Shown: piece after piece, positions 10,443 to 19,160 of the stretch
Numbering within the stretch: position 1 is the stretch's first letter
Layout: every line of letters starts with the position of its first letter
Source: Hyphococcus sp.
GTDB taxonomy: Bacteria; Pseudomonadota; Alphaproteobacteria; Caulobacterales; Parvularculaceae
Direction of reading: 5' to 3'
DNA: 64,000 bases
Assembly: GCA_021776245.1 (NCBI GenBank)
Contig: JAJFGF010000068.1
Span: 278,593 to 342,592, forward strand
Translations under genes and position numbers: made by a program
Notes under the pieces: model-generated
What the model was told of the DNA's origin: nothing
The model's input: only the letters and a program-made list of their open reading frames with translations
Database searches by the model: none

Positions 10443-10968
10443 TTTAAATCTCTCGCCGTTCCTATAGGGGAGGCGGGCCTTTATTGGAATTGCCCTGAGA
10501 TTAAAGTTTAGGCCTGAACTCACTCCAGCTCTTTTGCGCCAAATAGAGCGCAGATCGCTCAGTTGTAAGAACCCGGCACAACAACGGGGTACCAGCGCTA
10601 TGGCGCTAATTCAGCTCAGTCTGGTTTTGGCCGGCAAACCGGCCCTCGCTTCGACGTCGCTTCTGATCGAGAAGCGTTGGTAACGCCAAGGCATGGGCGC
10701 CCGTCCCGCAAAACCATCATAAACGATTGTAACGCCGCCTTGCTGCAGGTTTGTTTCACGTGAAACATCAAATCCAGCGGCGGATACAAACGATAGGCGG
10801 CGCCAAACTATTCCTCCGCCTACCAACAAATGAATCGTTTTCATCTGCGAGCGTTAACCATATTATCCCTGTACGGATCGCCTTAAATTGGCGCCTTTTC
10901 CCCCTGGCATGTGATCTGCAAAGACCGCTTTATTGGGGGCCGGCAGGCAGCTTCAGAAGGACGCAGCC
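10443..10968. other. 526-bp intergenic region between mnmG and the 85-residue ORF
   Basis: The region separates divergent genes and carries one parS copy (10752-10767). A minus-strand frame of 77 codons (10611-10844) overlaps the parS site, but has no recognisable family features and is not called. An AGAAGG ribosome-site-like sequence lies just before 10969. No clear terminator or RNA structure was recognised; promoters for mnmG (minus) and the small gene (plus) must lie here. Confidence 0.5.
10752..10767. promoter_or_regulatory. parS: parS site 4 (intergenic)
   Basis: Exact TGTTTCACGTGAAACA in the intergenic region upstream of mnmG. It is the only parS copy in this window outside a confidently called gene. 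Four sites lie within 2.3 kb, a typical origin-proximal parS cluster. Confidence 0.95.
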
Positions 10969-11226
10969 ATGATCATTTCTGGGGCGAAATCATTGAGACA
11001 GAGTATACGTTATACCAGCACCGGTTCCGTGGACTTTACACTTGACCGTCGCCGCGTTCATCTGTTGCTGGCGCGCAGGTTGAGCGAAAAAATATCCAGT
11101 TATGAGCGCGCCGCGGCAGGCCTTGAATCGAGCGGCGAAACCGACGCCGCGAACGCTCTTTACCAGGCCGCGCGGAAACTAAAAACAATCACACGACGCA
11201 CCCTTTCGAAGAAAAAGGCCGGCTAG
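10969..11226 (+). CDS. hypothetical small basic protein
   Basis: 85 residues, not assigned to a family. It is basic and mostly helical in appearance, with an N-terminal beta-like stretch (SIRYTSTGSVDFTLDRR) followed by a helix rich in Arg, Ala and Glu, and a lysine-rich tail RRTLSKKKAG. There is no signal peptide or membrane segment. The ATG at 10969 has an AGAAGG Shine-Dalgarno-like sequence at 10955-10960. It lies alone on the plus strand between the parS-bearing intergenic region and the convergent mnmE, whose stop is 22 bp away. The good ribosome site and lack of a competing frame support it as real; the function is unknown. Confidence 0.55.
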   Translation: MIISGAKSLRQSIRYTSTGSVDFTLDRRRVHLLLARRLSEKISSYERAAAGLESSGETDAANALYQAARKLKTITRRTLSKKKAG

Positions 11227-11247
11227 TTGTAGGCGCCGGCGCGGGCC

Positions 11248-12591
11248 CTACTTCCCGATACAAAAGCTCGAAAAAATTTCTCCCAACACGTCTTCAACGC
11301 CGACCGCGCCGGTAATCGATCCGAGCGCGCGGGCGGCAAGGCGCGCGTCTTCTGCAGCCAGTTCTGGCGCCGTTTCAATATTGTGTTGTGCTCGATCAAG
11401 CGCCTCAATTGCCGCTTCAACCGCTTTCACATGACGCAGCCGGGTCAGGCCCGGGCCGTCATTTTCATTATGCGCAGTTGCAGTTACAGATAAGGCGTTC
11501 ACCAAAGGCGCCAGGCCAAGTCCGGTTTTTGTAGATAAAACAAAGGCTTTGACGCCGTCAATCGGCGCCTGGTCAGGTATGGCCGGCTCAAGATCCGCCC
11601 GTGACCAGACCAGAACATCACCGGACCGGAGTAGGGCCAGCGTTTCCCGGGAAATGTAAGCGCTTAGCGGGTCAAGCACCGCAACACGGATATCGGCTGT
11701 CTCGGCCCTGCGCCGCGCCCGGCGCATGCCTTCTTCCTCTATCCCATCGCCGGCTGCATCGCGCAGGCCGGCTGTATCTGCGATGGTTGCAATAACGCCG
11801 TCGAAGTCGAGACGCGCCTCAATGACATCGCGTGTCGTACCCGCAACATCAGAGACGATCGCAATCTCTGATCCGGCCAGAGCGTTAACGAGAGACGACT
11901 TACCCGCGTTAGGCGGACCGATCACGGCGATCGAAACGCCTTCACGGATCATCCGTGTACGTTTCGAATCGAGAAGAAACAGGGTTAATTCTTTCTTGAG
12001 CTCGGTAATCGCCGGGCCCGCGCGGGCGGCAATCGCCGCCGGAATATCGGCCTCGTCAGGGAAATCAATGTCGGCCTCAAGGGGCGCCATCACCGCCAAA
12101 AGGCGATTTTTCCAGCCCTCCGCCATCGCCGACAGCCGCCCGTCGAGCTGACCCAAAGCCTGCTTTCTTTGCCGGGTCGTTTCGGCATCGATAAGATCTG
12201 CAAGCGCCTCCGCCTGCGCTAGATCAAGCTTATTGTTCTTGAGCGCGCGGAGCGTGAATTCACCGGCCTCCGCCGGTCTGGCGCCGGCCGCCGCCAGCGC
12301 CTCAAAAAGAGACATCTCGACCGCCCGGCTGCCGTGCAAATGAAGCTCGCCGACATCCTCGCCGGTATAACTTTGGGGGCCCTTAAAAAGTATGGCCAAT
12401 CCGCGATCGATCAGCGATCCATCGGCCGGGTCGCGAAACGCCGCCAGTTTTGCCTCTCGATAATTAATCTGTTTACCAATTAAGTCGCTGACAATGCGAT
12501 GCGATTGCGGTCCTGACAGGCGATAAACCGCGACGCCAGCCTTGCCCGCGCCCGACGCCCGCGCAAAAATCGTATCGTTAATGGCGATCAT
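11248..12591 (-). CDS. mnmE: tRNA modification GTPase MnmE (TrmE)
   Basis: 447-residue partner of MnmG in wobble-U34 modification of tRNA. The N-terminal formyl-THF-binding domain starts NDTIFARASGAGKAGVAVYR. The G domain has the P-loop GPPNAGKS, the switch segment AGTTRD and the G3 motif DTAGLRD. The protein ends in the C-terminal CIGK motif (C-x-G-K), where the conserved Cys is essential for modification. The ATG at 12591 was chosen over a GTG at 12609. Its 5' neighbour on the same strand is a DUF6489 gene, 55 bp away. Confidence 0.96.
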   Translation of the reverse strand: MIAINDTIFARASGAGKAGVAVYRLSGPQSHRIVSDLIGKQINYREAKLAAFRDPADGSLIDRGLAILFKGPQSYTGEDVGELHLHGSRAVEMSLFEALAAAGARPAEAGEFTLRALKNNKLDLAQAEALADLIDAETTRQRKQALGQLDGRLSAMAEGWKNRLLAVMAPLEADIDFPDEADIPAAIAARAGPAITELKKELTLFLLDSKRTRMIREGVSIAVIGPPNAGKSSLVNALAGSEIAIVSDVAGTTRDVIEARLDFDGVIATIADTAGLRDAAGDGIEEEGMRRARRRAETADIRVAVLDPLSAYISRETLALLRSGDVLVWSRADLEPAIPDQAPIDGVKAFVLSTKTGLGLAPLVNALSVTATAHNENDGPGLTRLRHVKAVEAAIEALDRAQHNIETAPELAAEDARLAARALGSITGAVGVEDVLGEIFSSFCIGK

Positions 12592-12646
12592 GATGGCCTG
12601 CGTTTCCACGCCCGACGACGCTTCGGCGCGGCCCGGGCGGCAACAT

Positions 12647-12892
12647 TTATTTCTTTTTTCCCGCGCTGGACATCGCCGCGCCCATCAAATTTTGAAACTG
12701 CTCAATTCCCTTGCCGCCCATATTTACCCAGGCGGCGATCAGACGCTCGGGATCCGCCAACGTATCCATATTTTCCTTGGCGCGTCTCGACATCTCGTCG
12801 ACAATCATTTTATTAAGCGGCTCAACATCCGGCATTCCGAAAAAGCTCCTCGCTTCCTGCGGCGTGCAGTCGATATTGACGGTGAATTTCAT
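12647..12892 (-). CDS. DUF6489 family protein
   Basis: 81 residues beginning MKFTVNIDCTPQEAR, then FFGMPDVEPL and a helical C-terminal half with ERLIAAWVNMGGKGIEQFQNLM. This pattern (beta strand, 'DCTPEEAR', 'GLPD', then helices with a WxxMG motif) matches the small alphaproteobacterial DUF6489 family. No biochemical role is known to me. It is cytoplasmic, lacking a signal or membrane segment, and lies directly upstream of mnmE on the same strand, so co-transcription is likely. Confidence 0.75.
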   Translation of the reverse strand: MKFTVNIDCTPQEARSFFGMPDVEPLNKMIVDEMSRRAKENMDTLADPERLIAAWVNMGGKGIEQFQNLMGAAMSSAGKKK

Positions 12893-13067
12893 TTCTCATC
12901 TCCTTTGGCCGCTAGACCTACGCGCCATGGGCGGCGCCCTGCAATATGAAACTGTCCGGAACGGCGCTTTCCGGCACATATGGCGCAATCCGTGACGGCC
13001 TTTTGACCTCGCGGGGAGCAACCGTTAAGGCAAAACCCCCAAACCGCGCCTAAACAAGCGAGCGCCC

Positions 13068-14078
13068 ATGCCAAGACAAACACCCCGCGCGCCAGGACCA
13101 ACATGGTTGCAAATTCCTGTCCTGCTTGGCTTGATTGGGCTCGGGCTGACCGCCTGCAGCAACCCGGCCCCGCAAATCCATGCCGCGGACAACGGACCGC
13201 AAGCGGGATGGTCGATCGCGCCAACAGGCGATCTCAATATTTTCTTTGACTGCCTGCGAGACAACGGCGCCGCGCTCATCGCTGCGCATCGCGGCGGTCC
13301 CTATCCCGGTTATCCGGAGAACGCTGTCGAAACCATGGCCGCGATCCTTGAAAAAATCCCGGCGATCATGGAGATCGACATAGCAACATCCGCAGACGGT
13401 GTTCTCTATCTGATGCATGATGACCGTCTTGAACGAACGACGACCGGTTCCGGCGAAGCTGACGCTCTACAGTGGGACGACATCCGGAAGCTGCACCTTG
13501 AAGACAATGACGGGCGCAAAACCAACTTTGCACCACCGCGTTTTGACGAAGCGCTCGCCTGGGCTGAAGGCCGAACCATCCTGCAAGTCGATTTCAAACG
13601 CACAACCCGTTATGAGGATGTCGCCGATGAAATCCGTCGCCAGGGGGCCGAGGCGCGGGTCATTCTTATCGCTTATTCGATGGCTTCGGCGAGAAAGCTT
13701 CACGCGCTTTTGCCGCAGGCAATGATTTCGCTTTCTCTTAATTCTCAATCCGAACTCAACCGCGCAGTTGCATCTGGCATCCCGGATAACCGCCTGCTCG
13801 GCTTTACCGGTACGGAAGACCCGCGTCCGCGACTTTTTTCCGTACTCAGCAAACGCGACGTAGAGGTTATTTTCGGAACGCTTGGCGGCAAGGACTCGAT
13901 TGACAATGATATCGCCCAATCCGGCTATGACGCGCTTTACGCTGAAATTGCGGAAAACGGCGTGGATATCATCGCCACCGACCGCCCGGTTGAAGCTTAT
14001 GCGGCCCTCGCCGCCGCCGGAAAAGCCGCGCTCGCCGGTAATTGCCGGATCGAATACAACAACGCACCTGATGACTAG
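13068..14078 (+). CDS. glycerophosphodiester phosphodiesterase family lipoprotein
   Basis: 336 residues. A lipoprotein signal with LTAC lipobox (Cys about 29) leads into a GDPD TIM barrel: AHRGG with the first catalytic His and Arg, then PENAVE, EIDIATSADG (metal-binding Glu and Asp) and MHDDRLERTT (second catalytic His). Later strands include ILQVDFK and the closing DIIATDRPVEAY. The family hydrolyses glycerophosphodiesters to glycerol-3-phosphate and an alcohol; a periplasmic, lipid-anchored form is inferred from the signal. It sits in the accessory block inserted between mnmE and rho, with no evident operon partner. Confidence 0.88.
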   Translation: MPRQTPRAPGPTWLQIPVLLGLIGLGLTACSNPAPQIHAADNGPQAGWSIAPTGDLNIFFDCLRDNGAALIAAHRGGPYPGYPENAVETMAAILEKIPAIMEIDIATSADGVLYLMHDDRLERTTTGSGEADALQWDDIRKLHLEDNDGRKTNFAPPRFDEALAWAEGRTILQVDFKRTTRYEDVADEIRRQGAEARVILIAYSMASARKLHALLPQAMISLSLNSQSELNRAVASGIPDNRLLGFTGTEDPRPRLFSVLSKRDVEVIFGTLGGKDSIDNDIAQSGYDALYAEIAENGVDIIATDRPVEAYAALAAAGKAALAGNCRIEYNNAPDD

Positions 14079-14186
14079 TTTGCGTTTGCCAGCTGGTTCA
14101 TGCTTACAAAGCGCGCCCTCGCTGACCTGACTTTTCTTATCGTGGCTGCAGCCCCCGGAAAACGCAGCCTTACTTCGTATACCGAA

Positions 14187-15596
14187 TTAAACCCTGGGCG
14201 AGGAAAGCGGCGATGTCGGTTGGCCTCGCAACAACTTGACGGATGAGCCTTTGTCCGGATCAGCTGCGCCTTTTTCGTAAGCCGTAATCAGCCAGAACCC
14301 GAGCCAAACCCCCAATAATCCAAAGAAAATGCCGCCCACCGCCTGGCCGATCAGTGCGCCTGGAGCCCCTCCCCAAATCGCGCCCAACCAGACGAACGGA
14401 GCCACACCGACGGTATTTTTGCCCCAGTTGAGCCAAGTCGACCAGACCGGCCGGTTTAGATTGTTAAACGAAGCGTTGGCAATAAAAAGTGCGCCATTGA
14501 AAAAAAACAACGGTGCAACAACCACTGCAAACCAAAAGATCAGTGTGCGTCCCGCCTCCTGCAAACTAAACCAGTCTGCAACAAGCCCGTTCAACAAAAG
14601 CAGCGCCAACCAAATGATCACGGTGTAGGCGCCGGTAAAAAGCATCGATTTGCGCAAGGTCTCGCGCACCCGCGGATAATCCCGCGCGCCGAAATTCTGG
14701 CCAATAATAGGGCCAACAGCGCCGGAAAGCGCAAATATCACACAAAACGCTAACGGCGTCAGCCGGCCAACCACGGCATAACCGGCAACCGCGGCGTCGC
14801 CAAAGGGCGCAATAGCGCGGGTGACGATAAAGGCGCCCACCGGCGTTGCGACATTGGTGAGGATCGCCGGCGCTGCAATCCCGAAAATCGGCCTCAAATC
14901 ACCGCGAAAGTGATCGGCGTCAAACCGTGCAAAACCGCCATAATGCTTGATGATTGGATAAAGCGCTGTCGCCGCCATCGCCAAACGCGCGGCGACCGAC
15001 GCCAAAGCGGCGCCATCAAGGCCGAGCCCCAACCCAAAGATCAAAATCGGGTCAAGCACTGCATTAACCGCGCCCGCTGCAAGCGTCGCATTCATTGCCC
15101 TGCGGGCGTCACCATGCGCCCGCAACAACCCGGAACACACCATGGCCAACGCCATGATTGGCAAGGTTGGCACAACGATGCGCAAATAACGAACGGCCAG
15201 CGCTTTCGTCTCTCCGACCGCGCCAATCAGATCAAGAAGCACGGGCGCGCTGAGCCAGAACGCGCCGCCAACGACAACGCCAATGACGATGCCGACCGTG
15301 ACCACGCTTGTTGCAATCCGGCGCGCCTCATCGGTCTCGCCGCGGCCGATGCGTTGAGCGGCAAGGGCGCTCATTGCAATCATCAGCCCGATGGTAATCG
15401 ACATGTTGAAGAACAGCAGCGTTCCCGCAAAGCCAACCGCGGCCGCAAGTTCCGCGTGACCCAGCAACGAGATAAAAAACAAATCTACAAAGTCGACCAA
15501 AAATATCGAGACAAGCCCAGCGCTTGCCGACAACGACATGACGACAATGTGGCGCATCAAATCGCCGTCCAGGAATTTCGCTTTTTTCTCTGTCAA
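14187..15596 (-). CDS. MATE family multidrug efflux transporter
   Basis: 469-residue inner-membrane protein with about 12 hydrophobic segments in two six-helix bundles of similar pattern, as in the MATE (NorM/DinF) family. The first helix region contains FLVDFVDLFFISLLGHAELAA, matching the family's 'D..f.g.lG...laa' motif; the second half opens with the analogous TNVATPVGAFIVTRAIAPFGDAAVAGYAV. MATE proteins expel cationic drugs or metabolites using Na+ or H+ gradients; the substrate cannot be inferred. No regulator is adjacent. Confidence 0.9.
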   Translation of the reverse strand: MTEKKAKFLDGDLMRHIVVMSLSASAGLVSIFLVDFVDLFFISLLGHAELAAAVGFAGTLLFFNMSITIGLMIAMSALAAQRIGRGETDEARRIATSVVTVGIVIGVVVGGAFWLSAPVLLDLIGAVGETKALAVRYLRIVVPTLPIMALAMVCSGLLRAHGDARRAMNATLAAGAVNAVLDPILIFGLGLGLDGAALASVAARLAMAATALYPIIKHYGGFARFDADHFRGDLRPIFGIAAPAILTNVATPVGAFIVTRAIAPFGDAAVAGYAVVGRLTPLAFCVIFALSGAVGPIIGQNFGARDYPRVRETLRKSMLFTGAYTVIIWLALLLLNGLVADWFSLQEAGRTLIFWFAVVVAPLFFFNGALFIANASFNNLNRPVWSTWLNWGKNTVGVAPFVWLGAIWGGAPGALIGQAVGGIFFGLLGVWLGFWLITAYEKGAADPDKGSSVKLLRGQPTSPLSSPRV

Positions 15597-15738
15597 GGGT
15601 CGCGCGCGCCTTTAATCAACACCGCACCATGCCGCACCGCACAGCGCGACGCCAGATCGGTTCATCGCAAGCTGGAGTGTCATTGGTCACGATTTTGTGT
15701 GGACCATTGGCGTTTCGAACTTCGTTACCCGCGATAAT

Positions 15739-16356
15739 TTATGGCGCCAGCGCGCAGGACTTTCGCCAAGCGTCTCTTGCGGTTGCGCGTCTAAAATAAG
15801 CCGCGGTTTTCTCGCTCAAAATATCACCGTTACCTGTAATCTTGATGAGAAAAAGCAAATAGACCACCGATATATCAGCGAGTGAAAAGTCAGCTAACAG
15901 GTAATCATTGTCGCCCAGGCTTTGCTCAATGAAACTAAGGCAGTTTTCAGTTTCTCTAGCGGCCCAGATTTTCATGGCGGGAATACGTTGGTCTTCAGCC
16001 AGCAGCGCCGTTTGTGCGATCAGCATATTAACATAACCGCCCATTCCGGCCTCACCGAAATTCAACCACTGCAGATAGGCGCCAAAATCATCGTCCTCTG
16101 GTGTTCGCGATAATCGTCCGCCTGCGTATTTTTTAGCGATGTATTCAATAATGGCAATCGATTCTACGATCCGCTGATCACCGTCAAAAAACACCGGGGT
16201 CTTCCCGAGCGGATTCAGATTTTTATATTCTGAGCCTTTCAAATATTGCCGATCAAGCAAGCGAGTCTCGATTTCAGCCTCAACGCCAAGCTCTTCAAGC
16301 GCCCAAACAACGCGCAGCGACCTGGTTTGCGGAAAGTGGATCAGCTTTAGCGTCAT
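15739..16356 (-). CDS. glutathione S-transferase family protein
   Basis: 205 residues. The N-terminal thioredoxin-like domain has LIHFPQTRSLRVVWALEELG, the family's NPLGKTPVF cis-Pro segment and ESIAIIEYIAKKY, where Glu-Ser binds the gamma-glutamyl part of glutathione. An all-helical C-terminal domain follows, containing LLADFSLADISVVY, the conserved 'adisl' capping box. It probably conjugates or reduces electrophiles or peroxides in the cytoplasm; the substrate is unknown. The amidohydrolase gene lies 24 bp upstream on the same strand, so the pair may be co-transcribed. Confidence 0.88.
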   Translation of the reverse strand: MTLKLIHFPQTRSLRVVWALEELGVEAEIETRLLDRQYLKGSEYKNLNPLGKTPVFFDGDQRIVESIAIIEYIAKKYAGGRLSRTPEDDDFGAYLQWLNFGEAGMGGYVNMLIAQTALLAEDQRIPAMKIWAARETENCLSFIEQSLGDNDYLLADFSLADISVVYLLFLIKITGNGDILSEKTAAYFRRATARDAWRKSCALAP

Positions 16357-16380
16357 TGGGATATCGCCTGTTGGTAAGAA

Positions 16381-17193
16381 TTATAGACTATAGATGCGCC
16401 GCGCATTGCCGTTGAGGAAAAGCGCCTTTGTTTCCTCCTCCAGCGCCAGCGCATCCAGTTTTGCAAGACACCGCGCCGGACCTAACATCGGCCAATTGGT
16501 GCCGAACATGACCCGGGTCTTACCCTCGGCTTTGACGAACCGGAGAAAATCTTCAGGAAGCCGATGCAGCGCATAAGCGCTTGTGTCCACATAAAAGTTT
16601 GGAAATTTGTGCGCCAGGGACACAACTTCGTCGATCCATGGAAAACCAACATGGCCGCCGACGACAACCAGCTCTGGAAAATCCAGCAGCACGTCTTCAA
16701 GGTAGGGAATCGGACGCCCCGGCTCCGAGCGTTTCAACGGTCCGGTGTGCCCAATCTGCGTGCAGAAAGGCAGCCCGGCGTCAACACAAGCCGTATAGAC
16801 AGGATAAAAGCGCCGGTCATTGGGCGGCAAATCCCACAGCCATGGCAAAATTCGCACGCCAACAAATTTACCGGTTTTTGCACAGTTGCGAATTTCCCGC
16901 ACCGCGCCCATGGGGTCATTCAGGTCGACAGAAACAAAGCCGCGCAGGCGCTCCGGCGCCGCATCGATTGTCGCCTCAACTTCATCGTTGGAAATCAAAT
17001 CGCCTGAGGGGCCGCACCAGGCAGAAATAAGCGACATCGAAACGCCGGCAGCGTTCATTTCACGAAGAAAGCCGTCAAGCGTCGGCAGTGGCGCATTCCC
17101 GTCCTGCCCGGTCCATCGCAGCAGACTGGCAAGCCACGGCGCCCGCATAAAACGGTCAGTGGGCACTTGCGCCCAAACGTCTACGATTTCCAT
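16381..17193 (-). CDS. amidohydrolase-2 family protein (ACMSD-like)
   Basis: 270 residues. The TIM-barrel amidohydrolase-2 pattern is visible: PFCTQIGHTGP and VVGGHVGFPW supply metal or catalytic His residues, YVDTSAYA follows, and FGTNWPMLG near the end is the family's 'fGSD.P' position with Asn in place of Asp. The N-terminus has VDVWAQVP where related enzymes carry a D-x-H metal motif, so the metal site looks atypical. Relatives decarboxylate or hydrolyse aromatic acids. The ATG at 17193 begins the first strand; an upstream start at 17217 is less likely. It probably pairs with the GST gene downstream. Confidence 0.78.
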   Translation of the reverse strand: MEIVDVWAQVPTDRFMRAPWLASLLRWTGQDGNAPLPTLDGFLREMNAAGVSMSLISAWCGPSGDLISNDEVEATIDAAPERLRGFVSVDLNDPMGAVREIRNCAKTGKFVGVRILPWLWDLPPNDRRFYPVYTACVDAGLPFCTQIGHTGPLKRSEPGRPIPYLEDVLLDFPELVVVGGHVGFPWIDEVVSLAHKFPNFYVDTSAYALHRLPEDFLRFVKAEGKTRVMFGTNWPMLGPARCLAKLDALALEEETKALFLNGNARRIYSL

Positions 17194-17269
17194 CACCGAC
17201 CTGCCTTTCCGGGACATAAGATCGTGTGCAAATCAGCCTCGCGCAATCTTTTTACGCAGCGTTCCGGCG

Positions 17270-18541
17270 TTAGGTGTTCATGGAATCGAAAAAGTCTTTG
17301 TTGGTCTTGGTCTGCTTCAGCTTGTCGATGAGGAACTCGATAGCGTCGGAAACCCCCATGGGCGAAAGAATTCGGCGCAGAACAAAGACTTTGGTCATAT
17401 CGCCTTTGGGCGTGATCAAGTCCTCTTTGCGCGTGCCGGATTTGGCGATATCGATCGCCGGATAGGTGCGTTTATCGGCAACTTTACGATCGAGGATGAT
17501 CTCGGAGTTACCGGTGCCTTTAAATTCTTCGAAAATAACTTCATCCATTTTCGAGCCGGTTTCGATCAACGCCGTAGCGATAATCGTCAGCGAACCGCCC
17601 TCTTCTATGTTTCTCGCGGCTCCGAAAAACCGTTTCGGACGCTGCAGCGCATTGGCGTCGACACCGCCGGTCAAAACCTTCCCCGAAGATGGCACGACCG
17701 TGTTGTAAGCCCGCCCAAGACGGGTAATGGAATCAAGAAGGATCACAACATCCCGGCCATGCTCCACAAGACGCTTGGCTTTTTCGATTACCATTTCTGC
17801 AACCTGGACGTGACGCGTGGCCGGTTCGTCAAAGGTCGAGGATACAACTTCACCCTTAACCGAGCGCTGCATATCAGTCACCTCTTCCGGGCGCTCGTCG
17901 ATCAGCAAAACAATGAGATACGCCTCCGGATGATTTATTGCGACTGAATGGGCGATGTTTTGCAGGATAACGGTTTTACCCGTGCGCGGCGGCGCGGTAA
18001 TAAGTGCGCGCTGTCCTTTTCCAAGCGGCGCCACAAGATCGATCACCCGAGCCGTCAAATCTTTTGCGGGCTCGTTTTCTATCTCCATTTTCATTCGCTC
18101 GTCGGGGTAGAGCGGCGTCAGATTGTCAAAGTGAACTTTATGACGCGCCTTTTCCGGCTCTTCAAAATTGATCGTTCCAACCTGCAGAAGCGCAAAATAT
18201 CGCTCACCATCTTTCGGACTTCGAATCTCACCGATAACAGTATCTCCGGTGCGCAAAGCAAACCGCCGAATCTGCGATGGCGAGACGTAAATATCATCAG
18301 GGCCTGCGAGATAATTTGCCTCAGGAGAGCGCAAGAATCCAAAGCCGTCCGACAAGACCTCAAGAACCCCGCCGGCCGAAATTTCAACATCATGGTCAGC
18401 CAGCTCTTTGAGGATCACAAACAGCATTTCCTGCTTGCGCAGGGTTGAAGCATTCTCCACCTCAAGCTGTTCGGCAAAGGCCAAAAGCTCAGCTGGCGGT
18501 TTTGCTTTCAGCTCATCAAGCGTCATTTTTGTCGGCAGCAT
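17270..18541 (-). CDS. rho: transcription termination factor Rho
   Basis: 423-residue hexameric RNA helicase. The N-terminal Rho-N helices ([19 protein letters not shown]) precede an RNA-binding cold-shock-like domain with GFGFLR and [10 protein letters not shown]. The motor contains P-loop APPRTGKT, the Q-loop region and [11 protein letters not shown], followed by [29 protein letters not shown] as adjoining family blocks, with the R-loop downstream. Length is close to the E. coli protein. It is followed downstream by the amidohydrolase gene (77 bp) and preceded by a 160-bp leader after hemJ. Rho commonly autoregulates through its leader, but no specific structure was recognised. Confidence 0.98.
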   Translation of the reverse strand: MLPTKMTLDELKAKPPAELLAFAEQLEVENASTLRKQEMLFVILKELADHDVEISAGGVLEVLSDGFGFLRSPEANYLAGPDDIYVSPSQIRRFALRTGDTVIGEIRSPKDGERYFALLQVGTINFEEPEKARHKVHFDNLTPLYPDERMKMEIENEPAKDLTARVIDLVAPLGKGQRALITAPPRTGKTVILQNIAHSVAINHPEAYLIVLLIDERPEEVTDMQRSVKGEVVSSTFDEPATRHVQVAEMVIEKAKRLVEHGRDVVILLDSITRLGRAYNTVVPSSGKVLTGGVDANALQRPKRFFGAARNIEEGGSLTIIATALIETGSKMDEVIFEEFKGTGNSEIILDRKVADKRTYPAIDIAKSGTRKEDLITPKGDMTKVFVLRRILSPMGVSDAIEFLIDKLKQTKTNKDFFDSMNT

Positions 18542-18701
18542 GGGGCCCTCAATGGTGGGTGAAGCTCGCCGGCTGGCGAGATTTCGGTGTCAGCAATGGA
18601 AAATAGCGCCTTCGCGCAGACGGAGGCCGCGCGGCGAAAAGGAAAGTTGCCCTAGATATAGGCTCGAGGGCCTGCGCGTCAATGGTCGGCGGATATCCGG
18701 C

Positions 18702-19148
18702 CTAAAAGGGTTTCACGATCACCAGGATCACAATCGCAATCAGCGCGATGAATGGCGCTTCGTTCATGATCCGCCAGAATCTTTCAGTTCTTGGGCGCTC
18801 GCCGGCTTCAAACTGACGCCGCGCCGACGCGTAAAATCCATGAATTCCTGAAATTCCCAGCACCAGTGCAAATTTTACCTGAAACCACCCGGTTAAAATA
18901 GTTTCGCGGTTTGCCAGCAGCATCAAAATCCCGAGCACCCAGACGACGATCATCGCCGGGTTGATGATCCCCTTCAAAAGCCGCCGCTCCATCATGGTGA
19001 AAAATCGCTCGGCCTCCCCGCCCTTTTCAGCTTGGTGGTGATAAACAAACAGCCGCGGCAGATACATCATCCCCGCCATCCAGGCGATTACCGCGATCAG
19101 ATGCGCTGCTTTGACCCAGAGATAAATTGATTGAATAAAGGTCAGCAT
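18702..19148 (-). CDS. hemJ: protoporphyrinogen oxidase HemJ
   Basis: 148-residue membrane protein with four hydrophobic helices. It has the conserved KAAHLIAVIAWMAGMMYLPRLFVYH segment with His16 and an R-rich loop MMERRLLKGIINPAM, plus WFQVKFALV. HemJ is the oxygen-independent-type protoporphyrinogen IX oxidase of many Alphaproteobacteria, catalysing the penultimate step of haem synthesis. It follows hemE by 12 bp on the minus strand, so the two haem genes are co-transcribed. Confidence 0.92.
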   Translation of the reverse strand: MLTFIQSIYLWVKAAHLIAVIAWMAGMMYLPRLFVYHHQAEKGGEAERFFTMMERRLLKGIINPAMIVVWVLGILMLLANRETILTGWFQVKFALVLGISGIHGFYASARRQFEAGERPRTERFWRIMNEAPFIALIAIVILVIVKPF

Positions 19149-19160
19149 CTATTCGCCCTA

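Noticed and set aside
10611..10844. 77-codon minus-strand frame containing parS site 4
   Set aside because: No ribosome site, no recognised domain; its VSRET peptide is only the parS palindrome translated.
11641..11656. CGTTTCCCGGGAAATG in mnmE considered as a fifth parS site
   Set aside because: Five of 16 bases differ from the consensus, including the central CACGTG; at most a decayed site.
14910..15737. 275-codon plus-strand frame antisense to the MATE gene
   Set aside because: Its translation is low in hydrophobics, rich in Arg, Gln, His and Asn and has no motif, as expected for an antisense frame; the opposite strand encodes a clear transporter.
16820..17947. 375-codon plus-strand frame across the amidohydrolase and rho genes
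   Set aside because: It runs antisense through two well-supported genes and their gap, and its product shows no family features.
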